A stretch of 64,000 nucleotides of DNA from Hyalangium gracile. Lineage in GTDB: Bacteria > Myxococcota > Myxococcia > Myxococcales > Myxococcaceae. Below the pieces are notes generated by a model. It had not been told where the DNA came from. It worked only from the letters and a program-made list of their open reading frames with translations, and did not search any database. The position numbers and the translations under genes were made by a program. Within the stretch, counting starts at the first letter, position 1; each line of letters starts with the position of its first letter. Positions 1-10,014 of this stretch are shown here, in pieces. The stretch lies in the NCBI RefSeq assembly GCF_020103725.1, contig NZ_JAHXBG010000018.1, positions 124,001 through 188,000 on the forward strand, in the 5' to 3' direction.

Positions 1-1113
1 CTGCGCGGCGGTGACCTTCAGGGCCACCTGGCGCGACACGCCCGACAGATCGGCCTTGTCGCTGAAGACATCCACCATGCCGAGCGCCCGCAGCGGCTCG
101 ACGAGAGGGAACTCCTGCTTCACCTCGAACTTGGGGAAGCCCAGGTCCACGTACCGGGGCTGCATGCCTGCCCGGATGCCATCCAGGAACTCCGCCGACA
201 GGCGGGACTCGATGTCCGCGAACCTGCCCGCGTGCGGAACGATGACGACCATCCGGAAGGCCCGGCCCACGTACGGGAGCGCGACCGCGTCGAAGCCCGC
301 CCCCTCCACCATCTCGAAGCCCGCCGAGATGCGCATCATCTCCACGGACCGAGTGCCTCCCCCCAGCGTCTGGAAGGGAGTGCTCGCGGTGTTCTGCTTG
401 AGGAAGGGCGCTCTCCATGCGCCCTTGAAGTAGAGCGCGTTGGTGAGCACCAGGCGCGACTCGCGCGTCACCGTGCCCTCCGGGAGCAGGTTCTCGATGC
501 GGTCCGCCGTCTGGTCCTCGACCCATGCGTTGATGCGCTCGCGGACGGAGTCGGCTTCGTTCGCGAAGTCCACCACACGGACTCCGGCGCCGTAGTGCGT
601 GGCGAGCACGTCCAGGTACGCGGGCTCGAACTCCATCCCCTTCTGACCCCAGGAGCTGTTCACCAGGCGGAACGTGGGCGCGGTGCCCTCATCGCCTCGC
701 GTGACGCCCGCGTGGGCGTTGAGCGCCAGGTCCAGCGCGTTCAGGGCCGGGTGGAGGCGCTCCTGGGACAGGGTGAATCGCAGCGTCTGCGCCATCTGCG
801 CCTCGGTGCTGCCGCGGGCTCCCGGGTACAACATCGCGAAGGCCTGGGTGATGCTGAACGGTGAGAAGAAGAGGTTCTCTCCCGGCCTGGCGATCTTCCG
901 GTACACGTCGACGCCGAAGTCGGTGTTGCTGGAGACGAGCGCGGTGAAGTCCTGCGGGGCTACACCGGGCTCGGAGATGCGTGCCTTCTCCGAAGCGACG
1001 AGCTCTCCCGGAGGCTCGACCTTCTCTGGCTCCAGGGGTTCAGACGAAGAGCAGCCCGCGAGCATCAACACGGCGGCGCCCAGGGGGGCCAGCCAACGGT
1101 GAGGTGAAGTCAT
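1..1113 (-). CDS. Serpin-family lipoprotein, 3' end cut by window edge
   Basis: 371 codons are visible, starting at ATG 1113 behind a GGAGG ribosome site. A lipoprotein signal ends in LAGC (Cys21), so the protein is probably exported and lipid-anchored. The body has serpin hallmarks: NLFFSPFSI near the start, then VLTNALYFKGAW, and at the edge the ALGMVDVF...DLSG strand. Serpins trap serine or cysteine proteases by cleavage of a reactive-centre loop. Here the loop and C-terminal strands lie beyond position 1, so inhibitory competence cannot be judged. It is divergent from a response-regulator remnant. Confidence 0.93.
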   Translation of the reverse strand, partial: MTSPHRWLAPLGAAVLMLAGCSSSEPLEPEKVEPPGELVASEKARISEPGVAPQDFTALVSSNTDFGVDVYRKIARPGENLFFSPFSITQAFAMLYPGARGSTEAQMAQTLRFTLSQERLHPALNALDLALNAHAGVTRGDEGTAPTFRLVNSSWGQKGMEFEPAYLDVLATHYGAGVRVVDFANEADSVRERINAWVEDQTADRIENLLPEGTVTRESRLVLTNALYFKGAWRAPFLKQNTASTPFQTLGGGTRSVEMMRISAGFEMVEGAGFDAVALPYVGRAFRMVVIVPHAGRFADIESRLSAEFLDGIRAGMQPRYVDLGFPKFEVKQEFPLVEPLRALGMVDVFSDKADLSGVSRQVALKVTAAQ

Positions 1114-1263
1114 GTCGTCCTCCTCGAATCGAGTTTGCACGGCCAGAAAGCAAGGCGCGTGCGAGCTTCGGGAGTGAGGGACTTCAAGGGCTTGGAGCGT
1201 TCTGTCCCAGTGGCAGCCCTCGGATTTTCGAGGCCAGCTCGACGGAGGCGCACCGCGGCTGCG

Positions 1264-1488
1264 TGCACCTCCGTCCTCCAGGTGATGGCCGAGAGTCCGG
1301 GGCGCGTCTTCACCCGCGAGCGGCTCTTGGATCTGGCCAGGGGAGACTCGGAGGAGGCGTTCGACCGCTCCATCGACGTGCACGTGTTTCGGCTGCGCCA
1401 GAAGCTCAGGGACAACCCACGCCGCCCGCGGCTGCTCAAGACCGTGCGGGGCGTGGGCTATGCGCTGGTGGCCGAGGCGGACGCCTGA
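1264..1488 (+). pseudogene. Remnant of an OmpR-type response regulator, DNA-binding domain only
   Basis: About 74 residues match the C-terminal winged helix of OmpR/PhoB regulators: PGRVFTRERLLDLARG, then RSIDVHVFRLRQKLRD and the terminal TVRGVGYALVA wing. The receiver domain and the first part of the effector domain are absent. The 150 bases upstream carry no recognisable coding sequence in any frame, and no ATG or ribosome site precedes the fragment. No sensor kinase is adjacent. I read it as a decayed or transposed gene end. Confidence 0.75.
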
Positions 1489-1516
1489 GCGTCCTGTCCC
1501 TCGGCCTTCCACCCTG

Positions 1517-2005
1517 TCAGCCGAGCCGGGCGAGGAGCTTGTCGAGCGCCGCGTAGCTCTGGTTGAGGCCCTGCTCCATGTCCGACTGCAGCATCCCGTC
1601 ACGCTCCTGGGTGGTGTGGAACAGCGACACGGTGACGATCTTCGTGCGGCCGTCGCCGAGATCCTCGAGGGTCATGGTCTCGACCACCACGTGGCCCGGC
1701 ATGCCATCCCACTCGAACGTCTGCACGACGCGCTCCGGGGGCGTCACCTCGCGGTAGCGGCCCTCGAAGCCATGCACACCGTCGGAGGCGTGCTCGACGA
1801 ACCGCCAGTGGCCGCCTCGCTTCACCTCCATGCGCTCGATGACGAGCTTGTTGCCGCGTCCCCACCACTGCGCGACCAGCTCCGGGTCCGTCAGCGCCCG
1901 CCATACGCGCTCGCGGGGAGCGTTGAAGATGCGCTCGATGCGGATCTCCCGATCCGAGGGGGTGGTCACCTTGGAGGCACCGGAGAGCTCTTTGGCAGGC
2001 ATCAT
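1517..2005 (-). CDS. SRPBCC / AHSA1-like START-fold protein
   Basis: 162 residues of the activator-of-Hsp90-ATPase-homologue family (Bet v1-like fold). It shows the family's N-terminal RIFNAPRERVWRALTDPELVAQWWG and the GGHWRF, VVETMTLEDLG and VSLFHTTQERDGM strands. These proteins bind small hydrophobic ligands; many are encoded beside ArsR regulators, as here. ATG 2005 has an AGGAAG site seven bases upstream. A longer form from ATG 2110 (197 residues), coupled by ATGA to the previous gene, is also open and would add an ArsR-like tail at the N terminus. The ligand is unknown. Confidence 0.88.
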   Translation of the reverse strand: MMPAKELSGASKVTTPSDREIRIERIFNAPRERVWRALTDPELVAQWWGRGNKLVIERMEVKRGGHWRFVEHASDGVHGFEGRYREVTPPERVVQTFEWDGMPGHVVVETMTLEDLGDGRTKIVTVSLFHTTQERDGMLQSDMEQGLNQSYAALDKLLARLG

Positions 2006-2110
2006 GACGTGACTTCCTTTCGTGTGCTCGAGGAACTCCCCGAGCTGGTGGAGGCGGTCTTCCAGCAGCCGCCGGTACTTCACGCGCATGGCGGGCGTCA
2101 TGCGCTTCAT
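2006..2110 (-). pseudogene. Duplicated ArsR C-terminal tail fused in frame to the SRPBCC gene
   Basis: The 35 codons between the SnoaL-like gene and the SRPBCC start read KYRRLLEDRLHQLGEFLEHT, closely resembling the C-terminal helix of the ArsR regulator in the same operon (KYRQMLEARLDRLGAFLERT). This looks like the tail of a second, deleted ArsR gene that once preceded the SRPBCC gene. It begins with an ATG overlapping the SnoaL-like stop (ATGA at 2107-2110), so it may be translated as an N-terminal extension of the SRPBCC protein. Confidence 0.6.
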
Positions 2111-2538
2111 GGCGCTCGCTCGTAGGGGGCCGAGTGGTGCTCGTGGACGATCGTCCACTCGCCGTCCACCTTGCGCAGGCCCACGGTCAGGCGTACGCGC
2201 CCCGGACTCGCTTCCGTGGCGCCTCGGACGAGCAGGATCGCGTGCGCGAAGGCCACATCGGCTCCCGCGGTGATGTGGAGCTCGGTGAGGTCGAACTGGC
2301 CGGTCTCCCCGATGTACTCGAAGAAGGGAGGCCACGAGCCCTCGTAGCCTCGAATGCCTAGCACCTGGGTCGGCGGCGGGACGTCGAAGTACACGAAGTC
2401 CTTCGCATGGTGCGCGACGACGCCCTCCAGGTCGTGACTGCGCACCGCGTGCGCCCACGCCTCGATGCGCTCGCGGACCTTCGCCTCCTCGGTGGAGCCG
2501 GTCGATGACCTGGCGGGCCGTTTCCTCGAGGTACTCAT
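2107..2538 (-). CDS. SnoaL-like / NTF2-family protein
   Basis: 143 residues with the cone-shaped NTF2 fold pattern: an N-terminal helix (RERIEAWAHAVRSHDLEGVVAHH), FVYFDVPPP, a central sheet and the ending RKVDGEWTIVHEHHS typical of DUF4440/SnoaL-like proteins. Members bind small ligands or act as isomerases or hydrolases; substrate not assignable. The ATG overlaps the stop of the upstream ArsR gene (ATGA, 2535-2538), and its own stop overlaps the next ATG, so the operon appears translationally coupled. Confidence 0.85.
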   Translation of the reverse strand: MSTSRKRPARSSTGSTEEAKVRERIEAWAHAVRSHDLEGVVAHHAKDFVYFDVPPPTQVLGIRGYEGSWPPFFEYIGETGQFDLTELHITAGADVAFAHAILLVRGATEASPGRVRLTVGLRKVDGEWTIVHEHHSAPYERAP

Positions 2539-2864
2539 GACGCAGAGTCCTTCGTGCGCTCGAGGAATGCGCCCAGCCGGTCGAGGCGGGCCTCCAGCAT
2601 CTGCCGGTATTTGTTGATCCAGGCCGTCTCGTCATCGAGTCGACGGGGCCCGAGCCTGCAGCGCCGGACGCGGCCGATCTTCTCGGTGGTGACGAGCCCC
2701 GCCTCTTCGAGGAGCTGCACGTGCTTCTTCATCCCGGTCAGCGTCATCCCGAAGCCCTCGGCGAGCTCGGTGATGGACGCGTCCTCGCGCCCGAGGCGCT
2801 CGAGGATGCCGCGCCGGGTCGGGTCCGACAGGGCCGCGAAGGAGGTATCGAGACACTGAACCAT
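2535..2864 (-). CDS. ArsR-family winged-helix regulator, probably autoregulated
   Basis: 109 residues beginning with the ArsR signature FAALSDPTRRGILERL. The helix-turn-helix (SITELAEGFGMTLTGMKKHV) and the wing (GLVTTEKIGRVRRCRL) follow. No metal-binding ELCVCDL motif is present, matching the non-metal ArsR subgroup found next to SRPBCC genes. The chosen ATG (2862-2864) sits inside a perfect palindrome and has no Shine-Dalgarno sequence, suggesting a leaderless transcript. It is first gene of a three-gene coupled operon with the SnoaL-like and SRPBCC genes and probably represses it. Confidence 0.92.
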   Translation of the reverse strand: MVQCLDTSFAALSDPTRRGILERLGREDASITELAEGFGMTLTGMKKHVQLLEEAGLVTTEKIGRVRRCRLGPRRLDDETAWINKYRQMLEARLDRLGAFLERTKDSAS

Positions 2865-2873
2865 ATGGTTCAG
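2856..2873. promoter_or_regulatory. 18-bp perfect palindrome over the arsR start codon
   Basis: CTGAACCATATGGTTCAG is its own reverse complement and contains the ArsR ATG plus codons 2-4. ArsR dimers bind such palindromes, so this is the likely autoregulatory operator. Binding here would block initiation of a leaderless transcript. Confidence 0.7.
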
Positions 2874-2910
2874 CTTAGGCACGAAGACTCGGATGTCAAC
2901 TCCTCCCGCC

Positions 2911-2960
2911 GAAAAGACGAAGGGCCCGGAATCTTGCGATCCCAGGCCCTTCTCTTCGTG
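2911..2960 (-). terminator. Rho-independent terminator of clpSA
   Basis: A 15-bp stem (2919-2933 with 2938-2952, one G-T pair) closed by a GCAA tetraloop on the transcribed strand is followed by GTCTTTTC. It lies 17 bases past the clpA stop codon. Confidence 0.85.
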
Positions 2961-2976
2961 CGGACTGTGCGGCGGA

Positions 2977-5265
<2,289 letters not shown>

Positions 5266-5268
5266 GGG

Positions 5269-5592
5269 TCAACCTTCCTCTGGTTCCATCGAGAGGCGCA
5301 GCGGGAACCCATTGTCCTTCGCCGCGGCCTCCACAATCTTGATCTTCGTCTCTGCGACTTCATAGGTATAAACGCCCGCTACGCCGATGCCGTTGTAATG
5401 AACGTGGAGCATGATCTGCACGGCATCCGTCTCGGACTTGTGGAAGACCTCCTTGAGGACGGCCACCACGAACTCCCGAGTGGTGTAGTTGTCGTTGTGC
5501 AGGAGCACCTTGTAGAGCTTGGGCTTCTTGAGCTTCTTCTCCGGCTTGGTCTCTGTGACGACGTTCTCGTCGTTTTCGAACTTCTGGGCCAT
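5269..5592 (-). CDS. clpS: ClpS adaptor for N-degron substrates
   Basis: 107 residues. The core contains LYKVLLHNDNYTTREFVV, the conserved loop that binds N-terminal hydrophobic residues, followed by VLKEVFHKSETDAVQIML and the VAGVYTYEVAETK strand. ClpS binds the ClpA N domain and delivers N-end-rule proteins. A charged, Lys/Glu-rich N-terminal arm of about 25 residues matches the flexible extension needed for delivery. It lies directly upstream of clpA, the standard arrangement. Confidence 0.96.
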   Translation of the reverse strand: MAQKFENDENVVTETKPEKKLKKPKLYKVLLHNDNYTTREFVVAVLKEVFHKSETDAVQIMLHVHYNGIGVAGVYTYEVAETKIKIVEAAAKDNGFPLRLSMEPEEG

Positions 5593-5628
5593 GGGCTCTC
5601 TCTAAGATGCTGAAGCGAGGCGAGCGCT

Positions 5629-6789
5629 TCAGCCCTCCTCCTTGAAACCAGTCTCCGCCTGCCACCGAGGCAGGCCGGCGCGAACGGCGGCCTGCTCCTG
5701 GAGCAGGAAGGCACGCACTGCCCGGTCGAGTCCAGGGTGAAGGAGCAGGTGCGCGCTGTAGGTGAGCTGGGGCTCGAAGCCCCGCGTCAGCTTGTGCTCC
5801 CCCCCGGCCCCGGGCTCGAAGCGCTTCAGGCCCTGGCGGATGGCCTCCTGCAGCGGGTGGTAGAGGCAGACGTTGAAGTGCAGGAAGGCGTGCTCCTCGA
5901 AGCAGCCCCAATAGCGTCCATAGAGGACGTCCGGGCCGGCGAAGTTGAACGCTCCAGCGATGCGCCGTCCTCCCCGCCGGGCCTCGACGAACTCGCAGCG
6001 GTGCCGGAAGCTGGCGAGCATCCGAGCGAAGAAGGCCGGGGTGAGGAACCGCCGCCCCCACGGATACTTGTCCACCGTGGAGGCGTAGAGGCGGAAGAGC
6101 TCCTCGGAGTCCAACTCCGCCAGCTCGTCGCCGCGCAGCGTGCGCACGGTGATGCCCTGCTGCTCCGCGGCGCGCAGCTCCCGCCGCAGCTGGGTGCGCC
6201 GCTTGGAGTGGAAGCGGCCGAGGAAGTCCTCCAGCGTGCGGTAGCCCGTGTTGCGCCACTGGTACTGAACGCCCAGGCGCAGCGCGAAGCCCGCGGCCTC
6301 CAGTCCCGCCGCCTCGGCCTCGGTGTGGAACAGGACGTGGATGCCGGAGACGCCCTCGGCGCGGGCGTACTCCAGCGCGGCGGCGTACAGCTCCGCCTCC
6401 CGCGCGGCCCGGTCCTCTCCGGGCGCCACGAGCACGCGGCGGCCGGTGGCCGGGGTGAAGGGCACGGCCAGCACCAGCTTCGGGTAGTAGCGCAGCCCCA
6501 CGCGTCCGGCGGCCGTGGCCCACGCCCCGTCGAAGACGAACTCGCCGTCGCTGTCGTCCCGCAGGTACGCGGGCGCGGCGGCCACCAGGCGCGCTCCCCG
6601 CCACAGCGTCAGGTGGCGCGGGTGCCAGCCGCGCTCGGGCACGGCGCTCCCGCTCTCCTCCAGCGCGCAGAGGAAGTCCCACTCCAGGAAGGGCACCGCC
6701 GCCTCATCGAGCAGCCCATCCCAGGCCCCGCGAGGGAGCTCGGTGATGGAGCGATGGACGCGCAGCGTCAAAGGCAGGGGGCTGGACAT
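5629..6789 (-). CDS. FemAB/GNAT-like acyltransferase (DUF482, peptidogalycan family)
   Basis: 386 residues. The diagnostic C-terminal stretch is HFNVCLYHPLQEAI...RFEPGAGGEHKL.RGFEP..TYSAH, typical of PF04339 proteins with a duplicated GNAT fold. The middle holds FHSKRRTQLRREL, also conserved in the family. No signal peptide or membrane segment is seen, so it is cytoplasmic. Transfer of an aminoacyl or acyl group to an amine is likely by fold, but donor and acceptor are unknown. The gene follows clpSA in orientation but is upstream, with a short gap to clpS and no clear ribosome site. Confidence 0.85.
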   Translation of the reverse strand: MSSPLPLTLRVHRSITELPRGAWDGLLDEAAVPFLEWDFLCALEESGSAVPERGWHPRHLTLWRGARLVAAAPAYLRDDSDGEFVFDGAWATAAGRVGLRYYPKLVLAVPFTPATGRRVLVAPGEDRAAREAELYAAALEYARAEGVSGIHVLFHTEAEAAGLEAAGFALRLGVQYQWRNTGYRTLEDFLGRFHSKRRTQLRRELRAAEQQGITVRTLRGDELAELDSEELFRLYASTVDKYPWGRRFLTPAFFARMLASFRHRCEFVEARRGGRRIAGAFNFAGPDVLYGRYWGCFEEHAFLHFNVCLYHPLQEAIRQGLKRFEPGAGGEHKLTRGFEPQLTYSAHLLLHPGLDRAVRAFLLQEQAAVRAGLPRWQAETGFKEEG

Positions 6790-6859
6790 CGGGCACGCGG
6801 AATCGAAAGCGAGCCTATAACGACTGGGGTGGGCGCTCGCCAGGAACGGGGCCAGTCGC

Positions 6860-7456
6860 CTACCAGCGCAGGAAGAGCCGGTAGCCTTCCGCGGTGCGCT
6901 CTTCCACCGAGACGATGGGCTTGACGTGCGCGCGCTCCAGGCCGACCTCGAGGGCTCCCGCCAGGAACTCCGGGCGGTTGTAGATGTCCCCGAAGTAGAT
7001 GCGCCGCGCCGTCTCTCCGGCCGGCATGATGCGCACCTCCATCTCGCCGCGGCCCATCATCGCGCAGTAGCGCGGCAGGCGCTCCACCACGCGGGCCGGG
7101 CCGATCATCGGCATGGCCACCGCCACCACCTTGCCCACCAGCGTCTCCAGGAAGCCGTCCACCAGCTTGCGGCCCAGCAGCCGGTACGCCTCCTCGTCGC
7201 TCAGGTGGCCATAGACTTCCTGGCGGGCGGCGTTGACGCAGCGCTGGTAGGTGAGCACCGAGTAGCTCACCTCGGGCTTCTTGATGTCGTACCCGTAGGA
7301 CAGGAGCCGCTCCGCCAGCTTCCCCTCGGCCTTGAGGCCGCGCACGAAGAGCCCCTCCATGACGCTGACCGGGATGCGCGGCAGCGCTCGGGGCTCGGAG
7401 GCAGGGCGGGTGGGCAGCTTCGGCTCCATAAAGTCCTTGGACGGGCCGTCATACAC
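6860..7456 (-). CDS. DUF2378 family protein (myxobacterial TIGR02265 paralogue)
   Basis: 198 residues from ATG 7456, or 189 from ATG 7429, which has AAGGA close upstream. The family traits are VMEGLFVRGLKAEG near the start, YPxx-like motifs around YSVLTYQRC, and GRKLVDGFLETLVG. This is a large myxobacterial paralogous family without assigned biochemistry. The predicted fold is soluble and probably ligand-binding (inference only). It is transcribed divergently from the Nfu gene. Confidence 0.85.
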   Translation of the reverse strand: MYDGPSKDFMEPKLPTRPASEPRALPRIPVSVMEGLFVRGLKAEGKLAERLLSYGYDIKKPEVSYSVLTYQRCVNAARQEVYGHLSDEEAYRLLGRKLVDGFLETLVGKVVAVAMPMIGPARVVERLPRYCAMMGRGEMEVRIMPAGETARRIYFGDIYNRPEFLAGALEVGLERAHVKPIVSVEERTAEGYRLFLRW

Positions 7457-7617
7457 CGATCTCCGCGTCTCGCACTACATCCTGGCCGCCGGATGTGCCC
7501 CACTGGACCGGCCGCCGGGGGAAAGTGGGGGACGGGGAGCGGCTCGTTTGCCTCCCTGGGCTCCGTGTTGCTATGGGGCCGCGGGCGCCTTAGGAGAAGG
7601 TGAACAGGAGATTCCGA

Positions 7618-8181
7618 ATGTCGGTGAACATCCAGCTCGAGTGGACCCCGAACCCCAGCACCCTGAAGTACGTGGTGGACCGGCGCCTGCTCTCCAGCGG
7701 GGCGGTGAACTTCACCAACCGCGAGGATGCGGAGAAGAAGTCCCCCCTGGCCCTCAAGCTGATGGACGTCAAGGGCGTCACCGCGGTGATGGTGGGCCTC
7801 AACTTCGTCACGGTGACCAAGGGCGACGAGGGCGAGTGGGACGAGCTCAATGACGCGGTGATGGCCACGCTGGACTCGCACCTGGGCGCCAACGAGCCCG
7901 TGGTGGACGAGGAGGCGCTGAAGGCGTCGCGCGCGGCCTCGGGCGTCGTCGAGGGCTCGGTGGAGCAGCGCATCCGCGACATCCTGGACGCGGAGATCCG
8001 CCCGGCGGTGGCGCAGGACGGCGGGGACATCACCCTGGACCGCTTCGAGAGCGGCATCGTCTACCTGCATATGCAGGGGTCCTGCTCGGGCTGCCCGTCC
8101 TCCACGGCGACGCTGAAGATGGGCATCGAGGGCCGCCTCCGGGAGCTCATCCCCGAGGTGACCGAGGTGGTGTCCGTCTGA
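7618..8181 (+). CDS. Nfu-type iron-sulfur cluster carrier
   Basis: 187 residues. An N-terminal Nfu_N domain (1-90) begins with the typical EWTPNPSTLKYV and contains GVTAVMVGLNFVTVTK. A C-terminal NifU domain follows (115-187) with QDGGDITLDRF and the cluster-binding Cys156-Ser-Gly-Cys159. Such proteins accept a 4Fe-4S cluster from the assembly machinery and pass it to apo-enzymes. The start ATG has AGGAG seven bases upstream. The stop codon overlaps the probable start of the methyltransferase gene, suggesting coupled translation. Confidence 0.94.
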   Translation: MSVNIQLEWTPNPSTLKYVVDRRLLSSGAVNFTNREDAEKKSPLALKLMDVKGVTAVMVGLNFVTVTKGDEGEWDELNDAVMATLDSHLGANEPVVDEEALKASRAASGVVEGSVEQRIRDILDAEIRPAVAQDGGDITLDRFESGIVYLHMQGSCSGCPSSTATLKMGIEGRLRELIPEVTEVVSV

Positions 8182-9056
8182 GGCGCAACGTCAAGGCCCC
8201 GCAGGTCCGGCGCGAGCTGCTGCCGGATCAGTCTCCGGCGCTCCTGCGTGAGCTGCACCTGCTCACGCGCGAGGGGAACCTCAACGCGGATGCCCTGCGC
8301 AAGCTCAAGCAGGTCAACCACCTCATGGGGCTGCTGCGGCCGGCGATGGAGGACCTCCTGGCGCGCCACCCCGCGCCGGTGGTGGTGGACGCGGGCAGCG
8401 GCAACGCGTACCTGGGCTTCATCCTCTACGAGCTGTTCCTCAAGGACGCGCCGCCCGGCAAGGACGCCGCGGCGGGCACCCTGCTGTCCATCGAGGGCCG
8501 CCCGGAGCTGACCGAGCGCGCGAAGGAGCGGGCGCAGCGCCTGGGCTTCACGCGGATGCGGTTCCAGACGGCGCACCTGGAGTCGGCCACCTGGCCGGAG
8601 CGCATCCACCTGCTCACCGCGCTGCACGCGTGCGACACGGCCACGGATGACGCGCTGGCGGCGGCCATCCAGCACGGGGCGGACCACGTGGCGGTGGTGC
8701 CGTGCTGCCAGGCGGAGGTGGCCGCGCAGCTCAAGGGCCAGCGGGCGGAGGTGGACACCTCGCTGGGCATGCTCTTCCAGCACCCGTGGCACCGGCGCGA
8801 GTTCGGCTCGCACCTCACCAACGTGATTCGCGCCATGACGCTGGAGGCGTTCGGCTACCAGGTGACGGTGACGGAGCTGACGGGGTGGGAGCACTCGCTG
8901 AAGAACGAGCTCATCCTCGGGCGGCGCGTGCACAAGGAGAACCGCCCGGCGCGCGCGAAGCTGGAGGCGCTGCTGGGCTCCTTCGGCGTGCAGCCGAAGC
9001 TGGCGCGGGTGCTGGGCGTGGAGCCCGCGGGCGCTACCCGTACGTCTCCCGCTTGA
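8178..9056 (+). CDS. Class I SAM-dependent methyltransferase, probable CTG start
   Basis: Motif I (VVVDAGSGNAYLGF) lies around residues 67-80, and a conserved HACDTATDDAL and VVPCCQAE follow. The SAM fold is clear; the substrate is not, though the H-A-C-D-T and PCC motifs match a family annotated as possible RNA methyltransferases. The first in-frame ATG (8325) falls just before the SAM domain and would discard 49 codons of convincing protein. No ATG, GTG or TTG exists upstream in frame, but CTG at 8178 overlaps the Nfu stop (CTGA) and follows GAGGTGG. The end overlaps the convergent reductase gene by 23 bases. Confidence 0.8.
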   Translation: MRRNVKAPQVRRELLPDQSPALLRELHLLTREGNLNADALRKLKQVNHLMGLLRPAMEDLLARHPAPVVVDAGSGNAYLGFILYELFLKDAPPGKDAAAGTLLSIEGRPELTERAKERAQRLGFTRMRFQTAHLESATWPERIHLLTALHACDTATDDALAAAIQHGADHVAVVPCCQAEVAAQLKGQRAEVDTSLGMLFQHPWHRREFGSHLTNVIRAMTLEAFGYQVTVTELTGWEHSLKNELILGRRVHKENRPARAKLEALLGSFGVQPKLARVLGVEPAGATRTSPA

Positions 9057-9933
9057 TGCGCTTGTCCTCCACGCCCACGGTGTGGAGGTGGCCGAGCACC
9101 GTCTCCATGAAGCGGGGCGTGGCCGGGGTGCGCGTCTCCAGGGCCTTCTTCCTGTCCCAGGGCGTGATGGCCGGGCCGCACGCGTAGACCAGGCACGTCT
9201 GCCGGTCCGGGATGAGCTCCTCGAGCAGCGCCTGGTTGATGCGGCCCTTGCGCACCTTGGGGCCGAAGCGGGACTCGTCCGTCTCCCGGGTGAGGGTGTG
9301 CACCACGCGCACGGTGTCCGGGTTGGCCGCCTCCAGCTTCTCCAACTCCTCGCGGAACAGGATGTCCGCCCACGTCTTGTTGGAGCAGATGAGCGTGTGG
9401 CGCAGCTTCAGCCCGCGGTGCAGCGTGTCCTTGAGGATGGCGAAGTTGGGCACCGCGCCGGAGCCCGCCACGATGTGGACGAGGTGGTCGGTGCGCTCGC
9501 GCACGTCATCCGGCAGGGTGTACGGCCCCATGAAGCCCTGGACCTTGATGCGGGCGCCCGTCAGCCGGCCGTGGATGAGGTAGGGCGCGAGCAGCGCCGG
9601 GTACTTCGTGATGCCGGCGATGAACTCCTCGTCCTTCACGGTGATGGCCACCTGGGGCTCGTGGGGCGCGGAGGACATCGAGTACGAGCGGAACAGCTCC
9701 CGCCGGCCCTTCTGCTCCTGCAGGAACGCGGCGAGGCAGCGCAGGGCCGGGAACTGGTGCGGATCGACGTTGATGAACTGGCCGGCCTTGTACTCCACCG
9801 GCGCGCCCCCGAAGTCCAGGAAGAGGGTGGCGGTGTCGTGGGTCTCCTTGCGGACCTCGGTGACGGTGACCTCGTACTCCACGGGCTTCTTGCGAAGGGG
9901 GGCAGCGGCGGCGGGCGTCTCGGCGGTGCTCAT
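9034..9933 (-). CDS. Ferredoxin-NADP reductase-like flavoprotein
   Basis: 299 residues. The FAD-binding beta-barrel has the RxYS motif at Arg82-Ser85 (FRSYSMSSAP), and the NAD(P)-binding lobe has GSGAVPNFAILKD and a C-terminal YACGP. No 2Fe-2S domain is attached, unlike oxygenase reductases. It probably moves electrons between NAD(P)H and a ferredoxin or flavodoxin; the partner is not in the window. An Ala/Pro-rich 14-residue N terminus precedes the barrel. ATG 9933 follows GGGGAGGG. The gene is convergent with the methyltransferase. Confidence 0.88.
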   Translation of the reverse strand: MSTAETPAAAAPLRKKPVEYEVTVTEVRKETHDTATLFLDFGGAPVEYKAGQFINVDPHQFPALRCLAAFLQEQKGRRELFRSYSMSSAPHEPQVAITVKDEEFIAGITKYPALLAPYLIHGRLTGARIKVQGFMGPYTLPDDVRERTDHLVHIVAGSGAVPNFAILKDTLHRGLKLRHTLICSNKTWADILFREELEKLEAANPDTVRVVHTLTRETDESRFGPKVRKGRINQALLEELIPDRQTCLVYACGPAITPWDRKKALETRTPATPRFMETVLGHLHTVGVEDKRIKRETYG

Positions 9934-10014
9934 GGGCCCTCCCCTTAACGCAAAAGCGGGGCGTTCGCCGATAGGGATTGCGGCCGCGAGCCGGGCGCCC
10001 ACAATGGGCCGCGC

